From Leadbetterella sp. (GTDB lineage: Bacteria; Bacteroidota; Bacteroidia; Cytophagales; Spirosomataceae): a stretch of DNA of 64,000 nucleotides. Position 1 is the first letter of the stretch, and every line of letters begins with the position of its first letter. Positions 18,930 to 27,125 of the stretch are shown here, one piece after another. The stretch lies in NCBI GenBank assembly GCA_019638185.1, contig JAHBUH010000008.1, positions 1-64,000 on the forward strand. The letters run 5' to 3'. The notes beneath the pieces are model-generated. The model was given only the letters and a program-made list of their open reading frames with translations. It had not been told where the DNA came from and made no database searches. The position numbers and the translations under genes were made by a program.

Positions 18930-19186
18930 AGAAACCGGAATTTCCCGACGTGTCGGTCTTTGCCTGTAACGGCAGCAAGTGCGGAAAGCATAAGGATTTT
19001 CGCCGGTACCTAAAAAATGAGCTGCGGGAGCGGGTGCATGCTGATGTGGAGATTTTCTGGACCGAATGTACCGACCGCTGTAAGTTTGCCCCCGTTTTAA
19101 GCCTCCAGCCCCATAACATCTGGTTTTATAACGGCGATGAAAGTACCGTAGACTATATGGTAAAGACCATTAACGGGGGCGGATGA
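18926..19186 (+). CDS. Thioredoxin-like [2Fe-2S] ferredoxin
   Basis: Small 86-aa protein of the (2Fe-2S) ferredoxin-like thioredoxin fold. Four Cys in the pattern C-x4-C (ACNGSKC, near 14-19) and C-x3-C (CTDRC, near 48-52) are the expected cluster ligands. Its ATG overlaps the fur stop codon (ATGA), so it is translationally coupled to fur. Family members carry electrons or hold clusters, and a link to iron status through coupling with fur is reasonable inference. No partner oxidoreductase is adjacent. Confidence 0.75.
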   Translation: MKKPEFPDVSVFACNGSKCGKHKDFRRYLKNELRERVHADVEIFWTECTDRCKFAPVLSLQPHNIWFYNGDESTVDYMVKTINGGG

Positions 19187-19341
19187 CCGGCCCGCAGGAG
19201 CGCTCTTTACCCCCTTAAAAAATTATTTTCTTTTCTTCCGCAAAAAACCTCACTTTCCTTTGTTCACAGGCCCTCCCGGCAAAATAAAACCTAAGAATTT
19301 AGCGTTTCTTCAATAGTATTTTTTTTAGAAAAAATAGAATG

Positions 19342-19372
19342 TTTGCAAGAGCGATTAAATTGCGTATGTTTG
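19342..19372 (+). promoter_or_regulatory. Predicted promoter of glutamate dehydrogenase
   Basis: TTTG (19342-19345), a 19-bp spacer and TATGTTTG (19365-19372) match the Bacteroidota -33/-7 consensus exactly, 22 bp before the start codon. Confidence 0.75.
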
Positions 19373-19394
19373 CACCAAAAAACTATAGTCGTCA

Positions 19395-20672
19395 ATGAGT
19401 TACATAGAACCGGCTCCCATTCCGGCCACTGAGAATCCGCTGGAGTCCATGATGTCAAGGTTTAATGCCGCAATCCGCATCCTGGGTCTGCCTGATGAAA
19501 TGTACGATATCCTCAAGGTTCCGGCCCGCCAGGTGATCGTAGGTCTGCCCGTGACCATGGATAACGGGAAAATCAAAGTATTTGAAGGGTACCGCGTAAT
19601 TCACTCCACCATCCTGGGCCCCGGAAAAGGGGGCGTACGGCTGGATCCGGGCGTTACGCTGGATGAGGTTCGGGCCCTGGCGGCCTGGATGACCTGGAAA
19701 TGTGCCGTAGTGGATATCCCCTACGGAGGTGCCAAAGGCGGTATAGCCTGTAACCCGCGCGAAATGTCAGCCGGGGAGATTGAGCGCCTGATGCGTGCCT
19801 ACACCCTGGGCATGCTGGATATATTTGGCCCGGATAAGGACATCCCCGCTCCTGACATGGGCACCGGCCCGAGAGAAATGGCCTGGCTGATGGACGAGTA
19901 CTCCAAAGCCAAAGGCATGACCACCCAGGCCGTGGTTACCGGTAAACCCCTGGTACTGGGCGGATCCCTGGGCCGTACGGAGGCCACCGGCCGCGGCGTG
20001 ACCGTATCTGCCGTTTCTGCTATGGAAAAGATCAAGCTTAACCCTTACCGGGCCACCGCCGCCGTGCAGGGCTTCGGTAACGTGGGCTCTAACGCCGCCC
20101 TTCTCCTGAAAGAAAGAGGGGTGACCGTCACCGGTATCAGCGATGTGTCCGGCGCGTATTACAATGACAAGGGCATTGACCTGGAAAGGGCCATTGAATA
20201 CCGGAATAATAATAACGGTATCCTGGAAGGCTTTACCGGCGCTGAAAAAATAGGATCGGAAGACATTCTTTTTCTGCCCGTAGACCTGCTGGTCCCTGCC
20301 GCTAAGGAAGACGTGATCACTAAACACAATGCGGCGAAAATCCAGGCCAAGCTGATCGTGGAAGGCGCTAACGGCCCTACTTCCGCCACCGCTGATGACA
20401 TCATTAACGACAAAGGCATCATGGTGGTGCCGGATATCCTGGCCAATGCCGGCGGCGTGACCGTGTCGTACTTTGAATGGGTCCAAAACCGGATGGGCTA
20501 TAAATGGCCGCTGGACCGGATTAACCGCCGGAGTGACCGCGTCATGAAGGATGCCTTTAATAACGTATACGAAACGTCAGAGAAATACAAGGTGTCACTT
20601 AGGCTGGCGGCATACATCCTGGCCATCGACAAAGTATCCAGCTCCTACAAATTCCGGGGCGGCTACGGCTGA
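19395..20672 (+). CDS. gdhA: Glu/Leu/Phe/Val dehydrogenase family glutamate dehydrogenase
   Basis: NAD(P)-dependent glutamate dehydrogenase that interconverts glutamate and 2-oxoglutarate plus ammonia. The substrate block GPGKGGVRLDPGVT is followed by TWK102CAVVDIPYGGAK114GGI, with K114 the expected catalytic lysine. The Rossmann motif is AVQGFGNVGSNAA. Its 425 aa fit the short (hexameric class I, RocG/GudB-like) group. Cofactor choice cannot be settled by eye. It is a single-gene unit with its own consensus promoter and a strong terminator at 20697-20722. Confidence 0.92.
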   Translation: MSYIEPAPIPATENPLESMMSRFNAAIRILGLPDEMYDILKVPARQVIVGLPVTMDNGKIKVFEGYRVIHSTILGPGKGGVRLDPGVTLDEVRALAAWMTWKCAVVDIPYGGAKGGIACNPREMSAGEIERLMRAYTLGMLDIFGPDKDIPAPDMGTGPREMAWLMDEYSKAKGMTTQAVVTGKPLVLGGSLGRTEATGRGVTVSAVSAMEKIKLNPYRATAAVQGFGNVGSNAALLLKERGVTVTGISDVSGAYYNDKGIDLERAIEYRNNNNGILEGFTGAEKIGSEDILFLPVDLLVPAAKEDVITKHNAAKIQAKLIVEGANGPTSATADDIINDKGIMVVPDILANAGGVTVSYFEWVQNRMGYKWPLDRINRRSDRVMKDAFNNVYETSEKYKVSLRLAAYILAIDKVSSSYKFRGGYG

Positions 20673-20696
20673 GATCACGGCCTTACGGAACTTTTG

Positions 20697-20722
20697 AGAC
20701 TTACGCCCCCCGGCGTAAGTCT
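20697..20722 (+). terminator. Intrinsic terminator after gdhA
   Basis: An 11-bp perfect stem (AGACTTACGCC, 20697-20707, with 20712-20722) and a CCCC loop are followed by TTTTATTTT. Confidence 0.88.
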
Positions 20723-20730
20723 TTTTATTT

Positions 20731-20738
20731 TACCTTTG
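20731..20738 (+). promoter_or_regulatory. Predicted -7 element of the SDR gene
   Basis: TACCTTTG fits TAnnTTTG and lies 19 bp before the SDR start codon, directly after the gdhA terminator. A -33 element is not evident because the terminator hairpin occupies that place. Confidence 0.4.
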
Positions 20739-20757
20739 CACGAAGGAATACATCATC

Positions 20758-21555
20758 ATGAGTGAAATAAAGGGATCGGTTTTCTGGATCACGGGGGCGT
20801 CATCGGGCATCGGCGAGGCCACGGCCCTGGCCGCAGCGAAGCAGGGCGCCAGGCTGGTACTGTCTGCCCGCCGGAAAGAAGAGTTGGAGCGGGTGAAAAA
20901 AGCCACAGGCCTGGCAGAGGAAGAGGTGCTGGTACTGCCCCTGGACATGGAGAAACCGGCAGAGATTCAGCCGGCGGTAGACGCCGTGCTTGCGAAATTC
21001 GGCCGCATCGATATCCTCTTTAACAATGCCGGCGTTTCCCAGCGTTCCAGTGTGCTGGATACCCGGATGGAGGTTTTTGAACGCATCATGACCCTGAATT
21101 ACCTGGCTGTAGTGGCGCTTACCAAGGCCGTGCTGCCGGTGATGATCCGCCAGAACTCGGGTCACCTGCTGGTCACCAGCAGCATCTCGGGAAAGCTGGG
21201 CTCCCCCATGCGGGCGGGCTATTGCGGTTCTAAACACGCCCTTCACGGCTTTTTTGATGCCCTGCGCTCCGAAGTATACGATCATAACATCCGGGTGCTG
21301 GTGGTATGCCCGGGCTATATTAAAACGGATGTATCCATTAATGCCCTGGCCTCCGATGGTGGAAAACACGGTAAAATGGACGATAACCAGAACCAGGGTA
21401 TTTCAGCGGAGGTCTGCGCCGAAAAGATCCTTCAGGGCATTCGCCGGAACCGTGACGAGATCTATATCGGCGGGAAAGAAGTGATGGGGGTGTACCTGAA
21501 ACGCTTTTTCCCCGGCCTGCTGAACCGGATAGTACGTAAACAGGCACCGAAATAG
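20758..21555 (+). CDS. SDR-family oxidoreductase (DHRS7-like)
   Basis: Classical short-chain dehydrogenase/reductase, 265 aa. It has the NAD(P) loop TGASSGIGEA (12-21), the NNAG motif followed by VSQRS, the catalytic Ser near 141-142 (VTSSISG) and Y155-x3-K159 (YCGSK). The overall pattern, including the PGYIKTDVSINAL stretch and a C-terminal segment that could touch membrane (YLKRFFPGLLNRIVRK), resembles DHRS7/DHRS7B-like enzymes. The substrate is unknown. It stands alone between a terminator and the sixA-like gene. Confidence 0.85.
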   Translation: MSEIKGSVFWITGASSGIGEATALAAAKQGARLVLSARRKEELERVKKATGLAEEEVLVLPLDMEKPAEIQPAVDAVLAKFGRIDILFNNAGVSQRSSVLDTRMEVFERIMTLNYLAVVALTKAVLPVMIRQNSGHLLVTSSISGKLGSPMRAGYCGSKHALHGFFDALRSEVYDHNIRVLVVCPGYIKTDVSINALASDGGKHGKMDDNQNQGISAEVCAEKILQGIRRNRDEIYIGGKEVMGVYLKRFFPGLLNRIVRKQAPK

Positions 21556-21636
21556 CGGTGAGTCAATGCGCACTAACGGCCGGCGCCGTCATCAGCATCT
21601 AACAGCTAAGGGCTCATAGCTTAAATTTTAAACCAT

Positions 21637-22143
21637 ATGAAAAAAGATCTTTTCATCGTAAGGCATGCCACGGCAGAAGACATCGGAAACCTCACCGTAG
21701 TACGCGATTATGACCGCGAACTCATTTCCAGGGGCGTGATGGAAGCCGCTAAAGTGGGCAAATACCTCTCGGAATACTTCCCGGGGATAGACGCCATCTA
21801 TTCCAGCGGAGCCGCCCGGGCGCTGTCTACCGCCACCTACATAGCGGAGCAGATCCGTTTTGATACAGAGAAGATCGAGGTAAGCGACGCCCTCTACGGC
21901 AGCGGACCACGGGGCTACCTGGAGGTGCTGAACAGGATACCGGCCGGTGTAAACAGCGCCATGCTGGTGGGCCATAACCCGGATGTGACGTATTTTGTGG
22001 ATTACCTCACCCGTGACGATACCGGCGGATCCCTGAAAAAAGCCACGGTCATTCACCTGCAGTTTGAGGATTTTGAATGGAATGAAATCTCCCAGAAGCT
22101 GGGACGTTTTATAAAAAGAATTGATAAAGTAGATTTAAATTGA
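21637..22143 (+). CDS. sixA: SixA-like histidine phosphatase
   Basis: Small histidine-phosphatase-superfamily protein, 168 aa. It has the catalytic RHATAE box (R9, H10), the second Arg block YSSGAARALSTA and the C-terminal LVGHNPDVT with the second His. Members of the SixA group remove phosphate from phosphohistidine on phosphotransfer proteins; the substrate here is unknown. Its stop overlaps the TTG start of a 44-codon membrane peptide gene by 3 bp. That gene is followed 4 bp later by a trehalase-like lipoprotein gene, so the three form one operon. Confidence 0.85.
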   Translation: MKKDLFIVRHATAEDIGNLTVVRDYDRELISRGVMEAAKVGKYLSEYFPGIDAIYSSGAARALSTATYIAEQIRFDTEKIEVSDALYGSGPRGYLEVLNRIPAGVNSAMLVGHNPDVTYFVDYLTRDDTGGSLKKATVIHLQFEDFEWNEISQKLGRFIKRIDKVDLN

Positions 22144-22274
22144 AAAACAACAAGATTTTCAGGATCGTATTTATTGTTTTTTTACTGATCGTGATTTTCC
22201 TCCTGGTCGATATGGCCCGCCATACCACGCCCCCCTGGGAAAAGAAAAAATCAGCAGTACAAAAAGACCAATAA
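22140..22274 (+). CDS. Small single-pass membrane protein, TTG start
   Basis: A 44-codon reading frame starts with TTG at 22140, overlapping the sixA stop, and ends with TAA at 22274, 4 bp before the next ATG. The peptide has a basic N-terminus (KNNKIFR), one strong membrane segment (IVFIVFLLIVIFLLVDM, about 8-24) and a charged C-terminal tail with TTPPWEKKK. The tight fit between two genes and the coherent membrane design argue that it is a real gene. The frame could also start elsewhere only by losing the basic N-terminus. Its function is unknown; it may anchor or assist a neighbour. Confidence 0.65.
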   Translation: MKNNKIFRIVFIVFLLIVIFLLVDMARHTTPPWEKKKSAVQKDQ

Positions 22275-22278
22275 GAGC

Positions 22279-23712
22279 ATGCATTTCAGGCACTTTCTGG
22301 CAGGGATTATCGCGTTTATAGCCATTTCCTGTAATACCGTTACCAAAAAAGAATACCATGACCCGGAAAAGCTGTGGGGCCAGCTATACAGTGACGTCAC
22401 CGCAGCCGGCATCTTTTCCAATCCCAAAGAATTCTGGGATGCCGCCCCTAAAGGCAAAGCCGAAAAACTGCTGCCGTTCTATCTCCAGGCAAAGGCCGAA
22501 CCGGGCTTTGACCTGAAGAAGTTTGTGGCCGAGCACTTTACGGTTCCGGACTACTCCGTGGCCTACGCCACTTCCACCGATGATTTTGAGACCTACGTGG
22601 CCCAAACCTTCCGCGGGCTGCTGACCCGGCCCAAAGACGACGGCGGCTCGCTGATCCCCACCCGCATGCGCTACCTGTCCGGTGGCGGGATGTTCCCCGA
22701 ATTTAACTATTACCGGAGTTTCTTTGCCGTGAAGGCCTTCCAGGTGTTGAAAGAAGATTCCCTGGCAGCAGATATCGCCACCAATGCCTTCCAGTTTATC
22801 CAGGACTACGGCTATGTGCCCTACGGGAACCGCTCCTACTACCTGGGCTTCTCCGGCTTCCCGCTGCTTTCGCTGATGGCGGAAGCGGTGGCGGAAAAAC
22901 AGCCGGCCTTACTGCCCTGGTACGGAAACTTGATGGCCCGCGACTACCAGGCCTGGATGGTGGCCGGCGATAAGGCAAGTCCCACGGCGGGTGCTCACCA
23001 GTCGGTGGTGGTGCTGAAAGACGGCAAGACCCTGAACCGCTTCTACTCCGAAGGAAAGCCTAACCGCTACATCTCCTTCCTGAAGACCACCGAGTGGGAG
23101 GGCTCCTCCCGGTTTGTGGCAGATGGAAAGCAGGACCCCTCCCGCTTCCTGCCGCTGGACCTGAACGCCGCCCTCTACCATTTTGAGCAGCTCTTATCCG
23201 CTTCCTTTGCCGCCAAAGACCGGAAAGAATATGCCGCCAGCTATAAAAACCTGGCCGGCATCCGGAAAGACCTGTTTGACACCTACTTCTACCAGCCGGA
23301 AAAAGGGTACTACTACGATTATGATTTTATTTCGGGGAAACCGTCGGAAGCTGAAACCCTGGCCGGCATCTTTCCCGTGCTCACCGGGCTGAGCAGCCCG
23401 GAGCAGGCCGAAGCCGTGGTACGGAAAATAGAACGGGATTTCCTGACCGGAAACGGGGTTCTGAGTGACCTCTCACGGGAGTATGGCTCGGCAGAAATGA
23501 ACTACCTGACCATCCTGGCGCTGCGCAAAGCCGGCCGTCCTGACCTGGCTGACACCCTGAAACAGCGCTGGATCGGCCTGAATAAGAAGTATTTTTCAGA
23601 ACACCGGCACATTCTCCCGGTGTATAACCTGAAAGACCCGGGAAAAAGCCCCCAGATACCCGCCCGGATAGACGGTGCGCTGGCCGTGCTGACCGTGCTG
23701 CTAAACGAATAG
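22279..23712 (+). CDS. Trehalase-family (GH37-like) lipoprotein lacking signature residues
   Basis: Lipoprotein signal with Cys18 (FIAISC). The body follows the GH37 trehalase plan: LWGQLYSDVTAAGIF and DAAPKG (about 30-60), PGFDLKKFVAEHFTVP (about 75-90), a glycine block SGGGMFPEFNYYRSFF where trehalases have PGGRF...YWDSYF, and TTEWEGSSRF where trehalases have SGWDFSSR with the general-acid Asp. The QWDYPNGW signature near the C-terminus is replaced by REYGSAEMNYL, and the Glu-containing EKY...GGGEY segment is not present. I infer that it is related to trehalase but either inactive or altered in specificity. It is the last gene of the sixA operon. Confidence 0.7.
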   Translation: MHFRHFLAGIIAFIAISCNTVTKKEYHDPEKLWGQLYSDVTAAGIFSNPKEFWDAAPKGKAEKLLPFYLQAKAEPGFDLKKFVAEHFTVPDYSVAYATSTDDFETYVAQTFRGLLTRPKDDGGSLIPTRMRYLSGGGMFPEFNYYRSFFAVKAFQVLKEDSLAADIATNAFQFIQDYGYVPYGNRSYYLGFSGFPLLSLMAEAVAEKQPALLPWYGNLMARDYQAWMVAGDKASPTAGAHQSVVVLKDGKTLNRFYSEGKPNRYISFLKTTEWEGSSRFVADGKQDPSRFLPLDLNAALYHFEQLLSASFAAKDRKEYAASYKNLAGIRKDLFDTYFYQPEKGYYYDYDFISGKPSEAETLAGIFPVLTGLSSPEQAEAVVRKIERDFLTGNGVLSDLSREYGSAEMNYLTILALRKAGRPDLADTLKQRWIGLNKKYFSEHRHILPVYNLKDPGKSPQIPARIDGALAVLTVLLNE

Positions 23713-23726
23713 CGAACATTTATTTC

Positions 23727-23756
23727 TTTGAGGGTAGATAAAAATCTTTATTTTTG
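23727..23756 (+). promoter_or_regulatory. Predicted promoter of the FabH-like gene
   Basis: TTTG (23727-23730), an 18-bp spacer and TATTTTTG (23749-23756) lie 16 bp before the ATG at 23773. It overlaps an earlier in-frame ATG at 23728, which argues for the later start. Confidence 0.65.
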
Positions 23757-23772
23757 TCTACTTAATACTTCA

Positions 23773-24843
23773 ATGCATTTGAAAACGTCTATTGTAGCTA
23801 CAGGCTCTGCAATGCCTGAAAGAAGAATACCGAACAGCTATTTCCTGGACCGTACCTTTCTGAATGAAGACGGCTCCCCCATGACAAAACCCGTGGAGGA
23901 GATCGTGGCTAAACTGGAACAGATCACCGGCATAAAGGAAAGGGGCTATATCCCGGAAACGGGCGACTCCGTACCCCTGATGGCGGAAGCCTGCGAAAAC
24001 GCCATTGCCACCTGGGGACAGGACCGGAATAAAATAGACGGCATCATTGTGGGCCACAATGCCGGCAATATGCTGGAAGGCCGCCAGGGTTTTCATACCG
24101 TACCTAACATGGCCGCCCTGCTGAAGCACCGCCTGGGCATTACTAATCACGAGTGCTTTGCCTATGATATCCTTTTCGGATGCCCGGGCTGGGTACAGGG
24201 CGTTATCCAGGCCCATCAGGCCCTGCAGGCAGGTGATGCCACTAACGTACTGGTAGTGGGAATAGAGGTAGCCTCCCGGCTGCTGGACCCCTATGACCTG
24301 GACTCCATGATCCTGGCTGACGGCTGCGGGGCGGCCATTGTGAGCGCTACGGAGCAGGAAGGCGCCGGCATTATCTCGTATGCCACTTTTTCCCATGCTC
24401 TGGATGATATTTCCTGCATTTACCTGGACCGCTCCTATAATAAAGACTGGGACGATCCCACCCTGTTTAAGATGAACGGTAAGGACGTGTACAAGTACGC
24501 TACCGTTTGGGTACCGGAGGTCATTAAAAAGGCGCTGGACAAGGCCGGCCTCAATGCTTCCGATGTGGATATGTTCCTGTTTCACCAGGCAAACGGCAAA
24601 ATGCTGCATGCTTTTGCCAATAACCTGGCCCGCATGTATGACCTGGAAGGCCTCTCTTTTGAGGGCAAAATACCGGTTACCATCCCGTTTACCGGGAATA
24701 CTTCCGTAGCTACCGTACCCACTATGCTGGACCTCATCCTGAAAGGAAATCTGGAAGGCTACCGCATAGAGCCGGGCATGACCGTGGTCTTTGCCTCCGT
24801 AGGTGCCGGTATGCACTGTAATGCCCTGGTGTACCGCTTTTAA
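23773..24843 (+). CDS. Beta-ketoacyl-ACP synthase III-like thiolase-fold enzyme
   Basis: FabH-type condensing enzyme. The start at 23773 (MHLKTSIVATGSAMPERR, 356 aa) is chosen because the promoter at 23727-23756 covers the earlier ATG. The thiolase fold shows the active-site Cys137 in LFGCPGWVQG, His271 in FHQANGKML and the Asn of the FTGNTSVATVP block. It can accept an acyl group and condense it with malonyl-ACP or a related carrier. Whether it is the housekeeping fatty-acid initiator or a paralogue is unclear, since no other fab gene is nearby. Confidence 0.85.
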   Translation: MHLKTSIVATGSAMPERRIPNSYFLDRTFLNEDGSPMTKPVEEIVAKLEQITGIKERGYIPETGDSVPLMAEACENAIATWGQDRNKIDGIIVGHNAGNMLEGRQGFHTVPNMAALLKHRLGITNHECFAYDILFGCPGWVQGVIQAHQALQAGDATNVLVVGIEVASRLLDPYDLDSMILADGCGAAIVSATEQEGAGIISYATFSHALDDISCIYLDRSYNKDWDDPTLFKMNGKDVYKYATVWVPEVIKKALDKAGLNASDVDMFLFHQANGKMLHAFANNLARMYDLEGLSFEGKIPVTIPFTGNTSVATVPTMLDLILKGNLEGYRIEPGMTVVFASVGAGMHCNALVYRF

Positions 24844-24850
24844 GGAAGAT

Positions 24851-24868
24851 GGGTTATATTTGTAACCC
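24851..24868. promoter_or_regulatory. -7 element inside a 6-bp inverted repeat
   Basis: GGGTTA-TATTTG-TAACCC is a perfect 6-bp inverted repeat that contains the -7-like element TATATTTG (24855-24862), about 26 bp before the histidine-kinase start. It may be a promoter with an operator on top of it. Confidence 0.35.
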
Positions 24869-24888
24869 GGTTAACCTCCTGTTCGGAT

Positions 24889-26079
24889 ATGAAGCAGAAA
24901 CAGATTTTCTTTGATGTATATAAAAATTTCTCTACCCGGCGGCTGATCATCCTGGGCGTGCTCCTCTTATTTGTGATAGGCGTGCTGTTCTACTTTAACC
25001 AGATCAGCAAAGCCCTGGAAGAGCGGGAAAAGGCCTATGTGGATCTGTACGCCAAAGCCATGGCCTTCCTGATCGAGCAGAGCGGCGAAGACTGTGACTA
25101 TACCTTTATAGCCGAGGTGATCCAGGCAAACACCACCGTGCCGGTGATTTTATACATGGACGGTATCCCTAACCGGCCCGTGAACATCCCGGAGCTGGAT
25201 GATCCGGACCGCTCATGGACAGACAAAGAGAAGGTGCGCTTCCTGGAAAAAAAGATCGAGGAAATGAAAGCCCAGAATGAGCCCATCCCGTTTCATATCG
25301 GCGAAGAACAGGGCTTTGTTTATTATGCCAATTCTTCCACCCTCAAAACCCTGCGGTTCTTTCCCTACATCATCCTGAGCACGCTGTTTCTCTTTGGCGG
25401 GCTGGCCTATATTTCCTATTCTTCATCCCGGAGAGCCGAGCAGAACCGGGTGTGGGTAGGCCTGGCGAAAGAAACCGCCCACCAGCTGGGCACGCCTATT
25501 TCCGGGCTGATGGGCTGGATAGAGGTATTGAAAGCTTACCCGGACTTTGACCAGAGCATTGGTGAGGAAATGATGAAAGACGTGCACCGCCTGGAAACCA
25601 TTACGGCGCGCTTCTCGAACATCGGATCCGTTCCCAGCAAACGCTCGGAAAACATTGGCGAGCTTATTGAAACCACGGCGGAATACCTCAAGAAAAGGAT
25701 TTCTACCAAGATCCAGTGGACGGTTACCAATAACCTCACCGAACCCTATTACCGGGATGTGAACCGCCACCTGATAGAGTGGGTAGTGGAAAACATCTGT
25801 AAAAACGCCGTAGATGCCATGACCGGCGTGGGCGAGCTCCACATTACCATTCACCGGCTGCCCAATAAGAAAATCTGTATCGATATCCGCGATACCGGGA
25901 AGGGCATGAGCCTGTCTGTGCAGCGAAACATCTTTAATGCCGGCTACTCCACTAAAAAGCGGGGCTGGGGCCTGGGGCTTACGCTGGCGCGGCGGATCAT
26001 TGAAACCTACCACGACGGCCGGCTGTACGTTTACCGCTCGGAAATAAACAAAGGATCCACCTTCCGGATCATTATCTGA
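24889..26079 (+). CDS. Membrane sensor histidine kinase
   Basis: Transmembrane segments at about 18-36 and 157-176 enclose a periplasmic sensor region of about 120 residues with no domain that I recognise. The cytoplasmic part has an atypical phosphoacceptor box, AHQLGTPISGLMGW, with H198, and then the ATPase motifs ENICKNAVDAM (N box), DTGKGM (G1) and KRGWGLGLTLARRI (G2). No response regulator is adjacent, so it is an orphan kinase in this window. The HQLGTPISGL type of H box is common in Bacteroidota kinases. It is transcribed alone, from an apparent promoter at 24851-24868. Confidence 0.88.
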   Translation: MKQKQIFFDVYKNFSTRRLIILGVLLLFVIGVLFYFNQISKALEEREKAYVDLYAKAMAFLIEQSGEDCDYTFIAEVIQANTTVPVILYMDGIPNRPVNIPELDDPDRSWTDKEKVRFLEKKIEEMKAQNEPIPFHIGEEQGFVYYANSSTLKTLRFFPYIILSTLFLFGGLAYISYSSSRRAEQNRVWVGLAKETAHQLGTPISGLMGWIEVLKAYPDFDQSIGEEMMKDVHRLETITARFSNIGSVPSKRSENIGELIETTAEYLKKRISTKIQWTVTNNLTEPYYRDVNRHLIEWVVENICKNAVDAMTGVGELHITIHRLPNKKICIDIRDTGKGMSLSVQRNIFNAGYSTKKRGWGLGLTLARRIIETYHDGRLYVYRSEINKGSTFRIII

Positions 26080-26261
26080 GCCGGGCGGCAGCGCTGCCAA
26101 AGGGCGGAAAACGGCTTATTCGTAATAAATAAAAATAAGCTTTATCTTTCTTATAATTAGTAAATTAAAGATCACACCCTTAAATCAGGCCGGCTAATCT
26201 CACGCATAAGTAAGCTAGGAATGAAATCATTCTGTATTTTTGTTTCTGCTTAAGTATAATC

Positions 26262-27074
26262 ATGACGCATCATACCCTGAAACTAAAAAAGCCCCTGGCC
26301 TTTATTGATCTGGAAACTACCGGCATCAATATCACCCGGGACAGGATAGTTGAGATCTCCATTGCCAAGGCTAACCTTGACGGTACCGTGGAAACCCGGA
26401 CCAAGAAAGTTAACCCTACCATTCCCATTCCCCTGGAGTCCAGCCTCATTCACGGGATCTATGATGAAGACGTGGCTAATGAGCCTACTTTTAAGCAGTT
26501 AGCCCGCTCACTGGCCCAGTTCCTGGAAGGCTGTGACCTGGCCGGCTTTAACAGTAACCGCTTTGATATTCCCATGCTGGTGGAGGAGTTCCTGAGAATT
26601 GACGCTTCGCTGTTTGATATCAAAAACCGTAAGCTGATCGATGTACAGCGGATCTTCCACCTGATGGAGCCCCGTACCCTTTCAGCCGCGTATAAATTCT
26701 ACTGCAGCAAGACCCTGGAAAATGCGCACAGCGCCGAGGCCGACACCCTGGCTACTATGGAGGTGCTTTGTGCCCAGGTAGAAAAATACAAAGGGGCTAC
26801 GCTGAAAGACGACGCCGGTAACGAGTATGAGCCCGTGAAAAATGATATGGACGAGCTGCACAAGCTGACGTCTAACAGCCTGGTGGATTTTGCGCAGCGC
26901 ATGGCGCTCAACAAGAACGGCGAGGTGGTCTTTAATTTCGGGAAGAATGCCGGGCGGAAAGTGGAGGAAGTTTTACAGCGGGAACCGCAGTATTACGACT
27001 GGATCATGAACTCGGAATTCCCCCTGGATACCAAGCGGAAGCTGACGGAAATTAAATTGAAAATGAAAAAGTAA
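26262..27074 (+). CDS. DnaQ-like 3'-5' exonuclease
   Basis: DEDDh-family exonuclease. The first motif is FIDLETTGI, with D16 and E18, followed by an LAGFNSNRFDIPML block and an NAHSAEADTLAT block carrying the His and Asp of ExoIII. The C-terminal part (about 185-270) has a GEVVFNFGKNAGRKVEEVLQ...YYDWIM region like the DUF3820-type tail seen on similar proteins. It may proofread for DNA polymerase III or act in repair or RNA turnover. It lies upstream of nuoK on the same strand, but a separate -7 element stands between them. Confidence 0.83.
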   Translation: MTHHTLKLKKPLAFIDLETTGINITRDRIVEISIAKANLDGTVETRTKKVNPTIPIPLESSLIHGIYDEDVANEPTFKQLARSLAQFLEGCDLAGFNSNRFDIPMLVEEFLRIDASLFDIKNRKLIDVQRIFHLMEPRTLSAAYKFYCSKTLENAHSAEADTLATMEVLCAQVEKYKGATLKDDAGNEYEPVKNDMDELHKLTSNSLVDFAQRMALNKNGEVVFNFGKNAGRKVEEVLQREPQYYDWIMNSEFPLDTKRKLTEIKLKMKK

Positions 27075-27079
27075 AATAC

Positions 27080-27087
27080 TATTTTTG
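27080..27087 (+). promoter_or_regulatory. Predicted -7 element of nuoKLMN
   Basis: TATTTTTG fits TAnnTTTG and lies about 39 bp before nuoK. This suggests that the complex I genes start their own transcript here and do not only read through from the exonuclease gene. Confidence 0.45.
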
Positions 27088-27125
27088 CGAGTTGATTTGA
27101 TAAGACATTCTTTACAAGATAGATT

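Noticed and set aside
23770..24816. Long open frame (348 codons) antisense to the FabH-like gene
   Set aside because: The plus-strand frame has a clear thiolase-fold protein with active-site Cys and His. The antisense translation has no recognisable domain and arises from codon bias of the real gene. The same applies to the long antisense frames at 38254-39312, 33025-33924 and 56054-56974.
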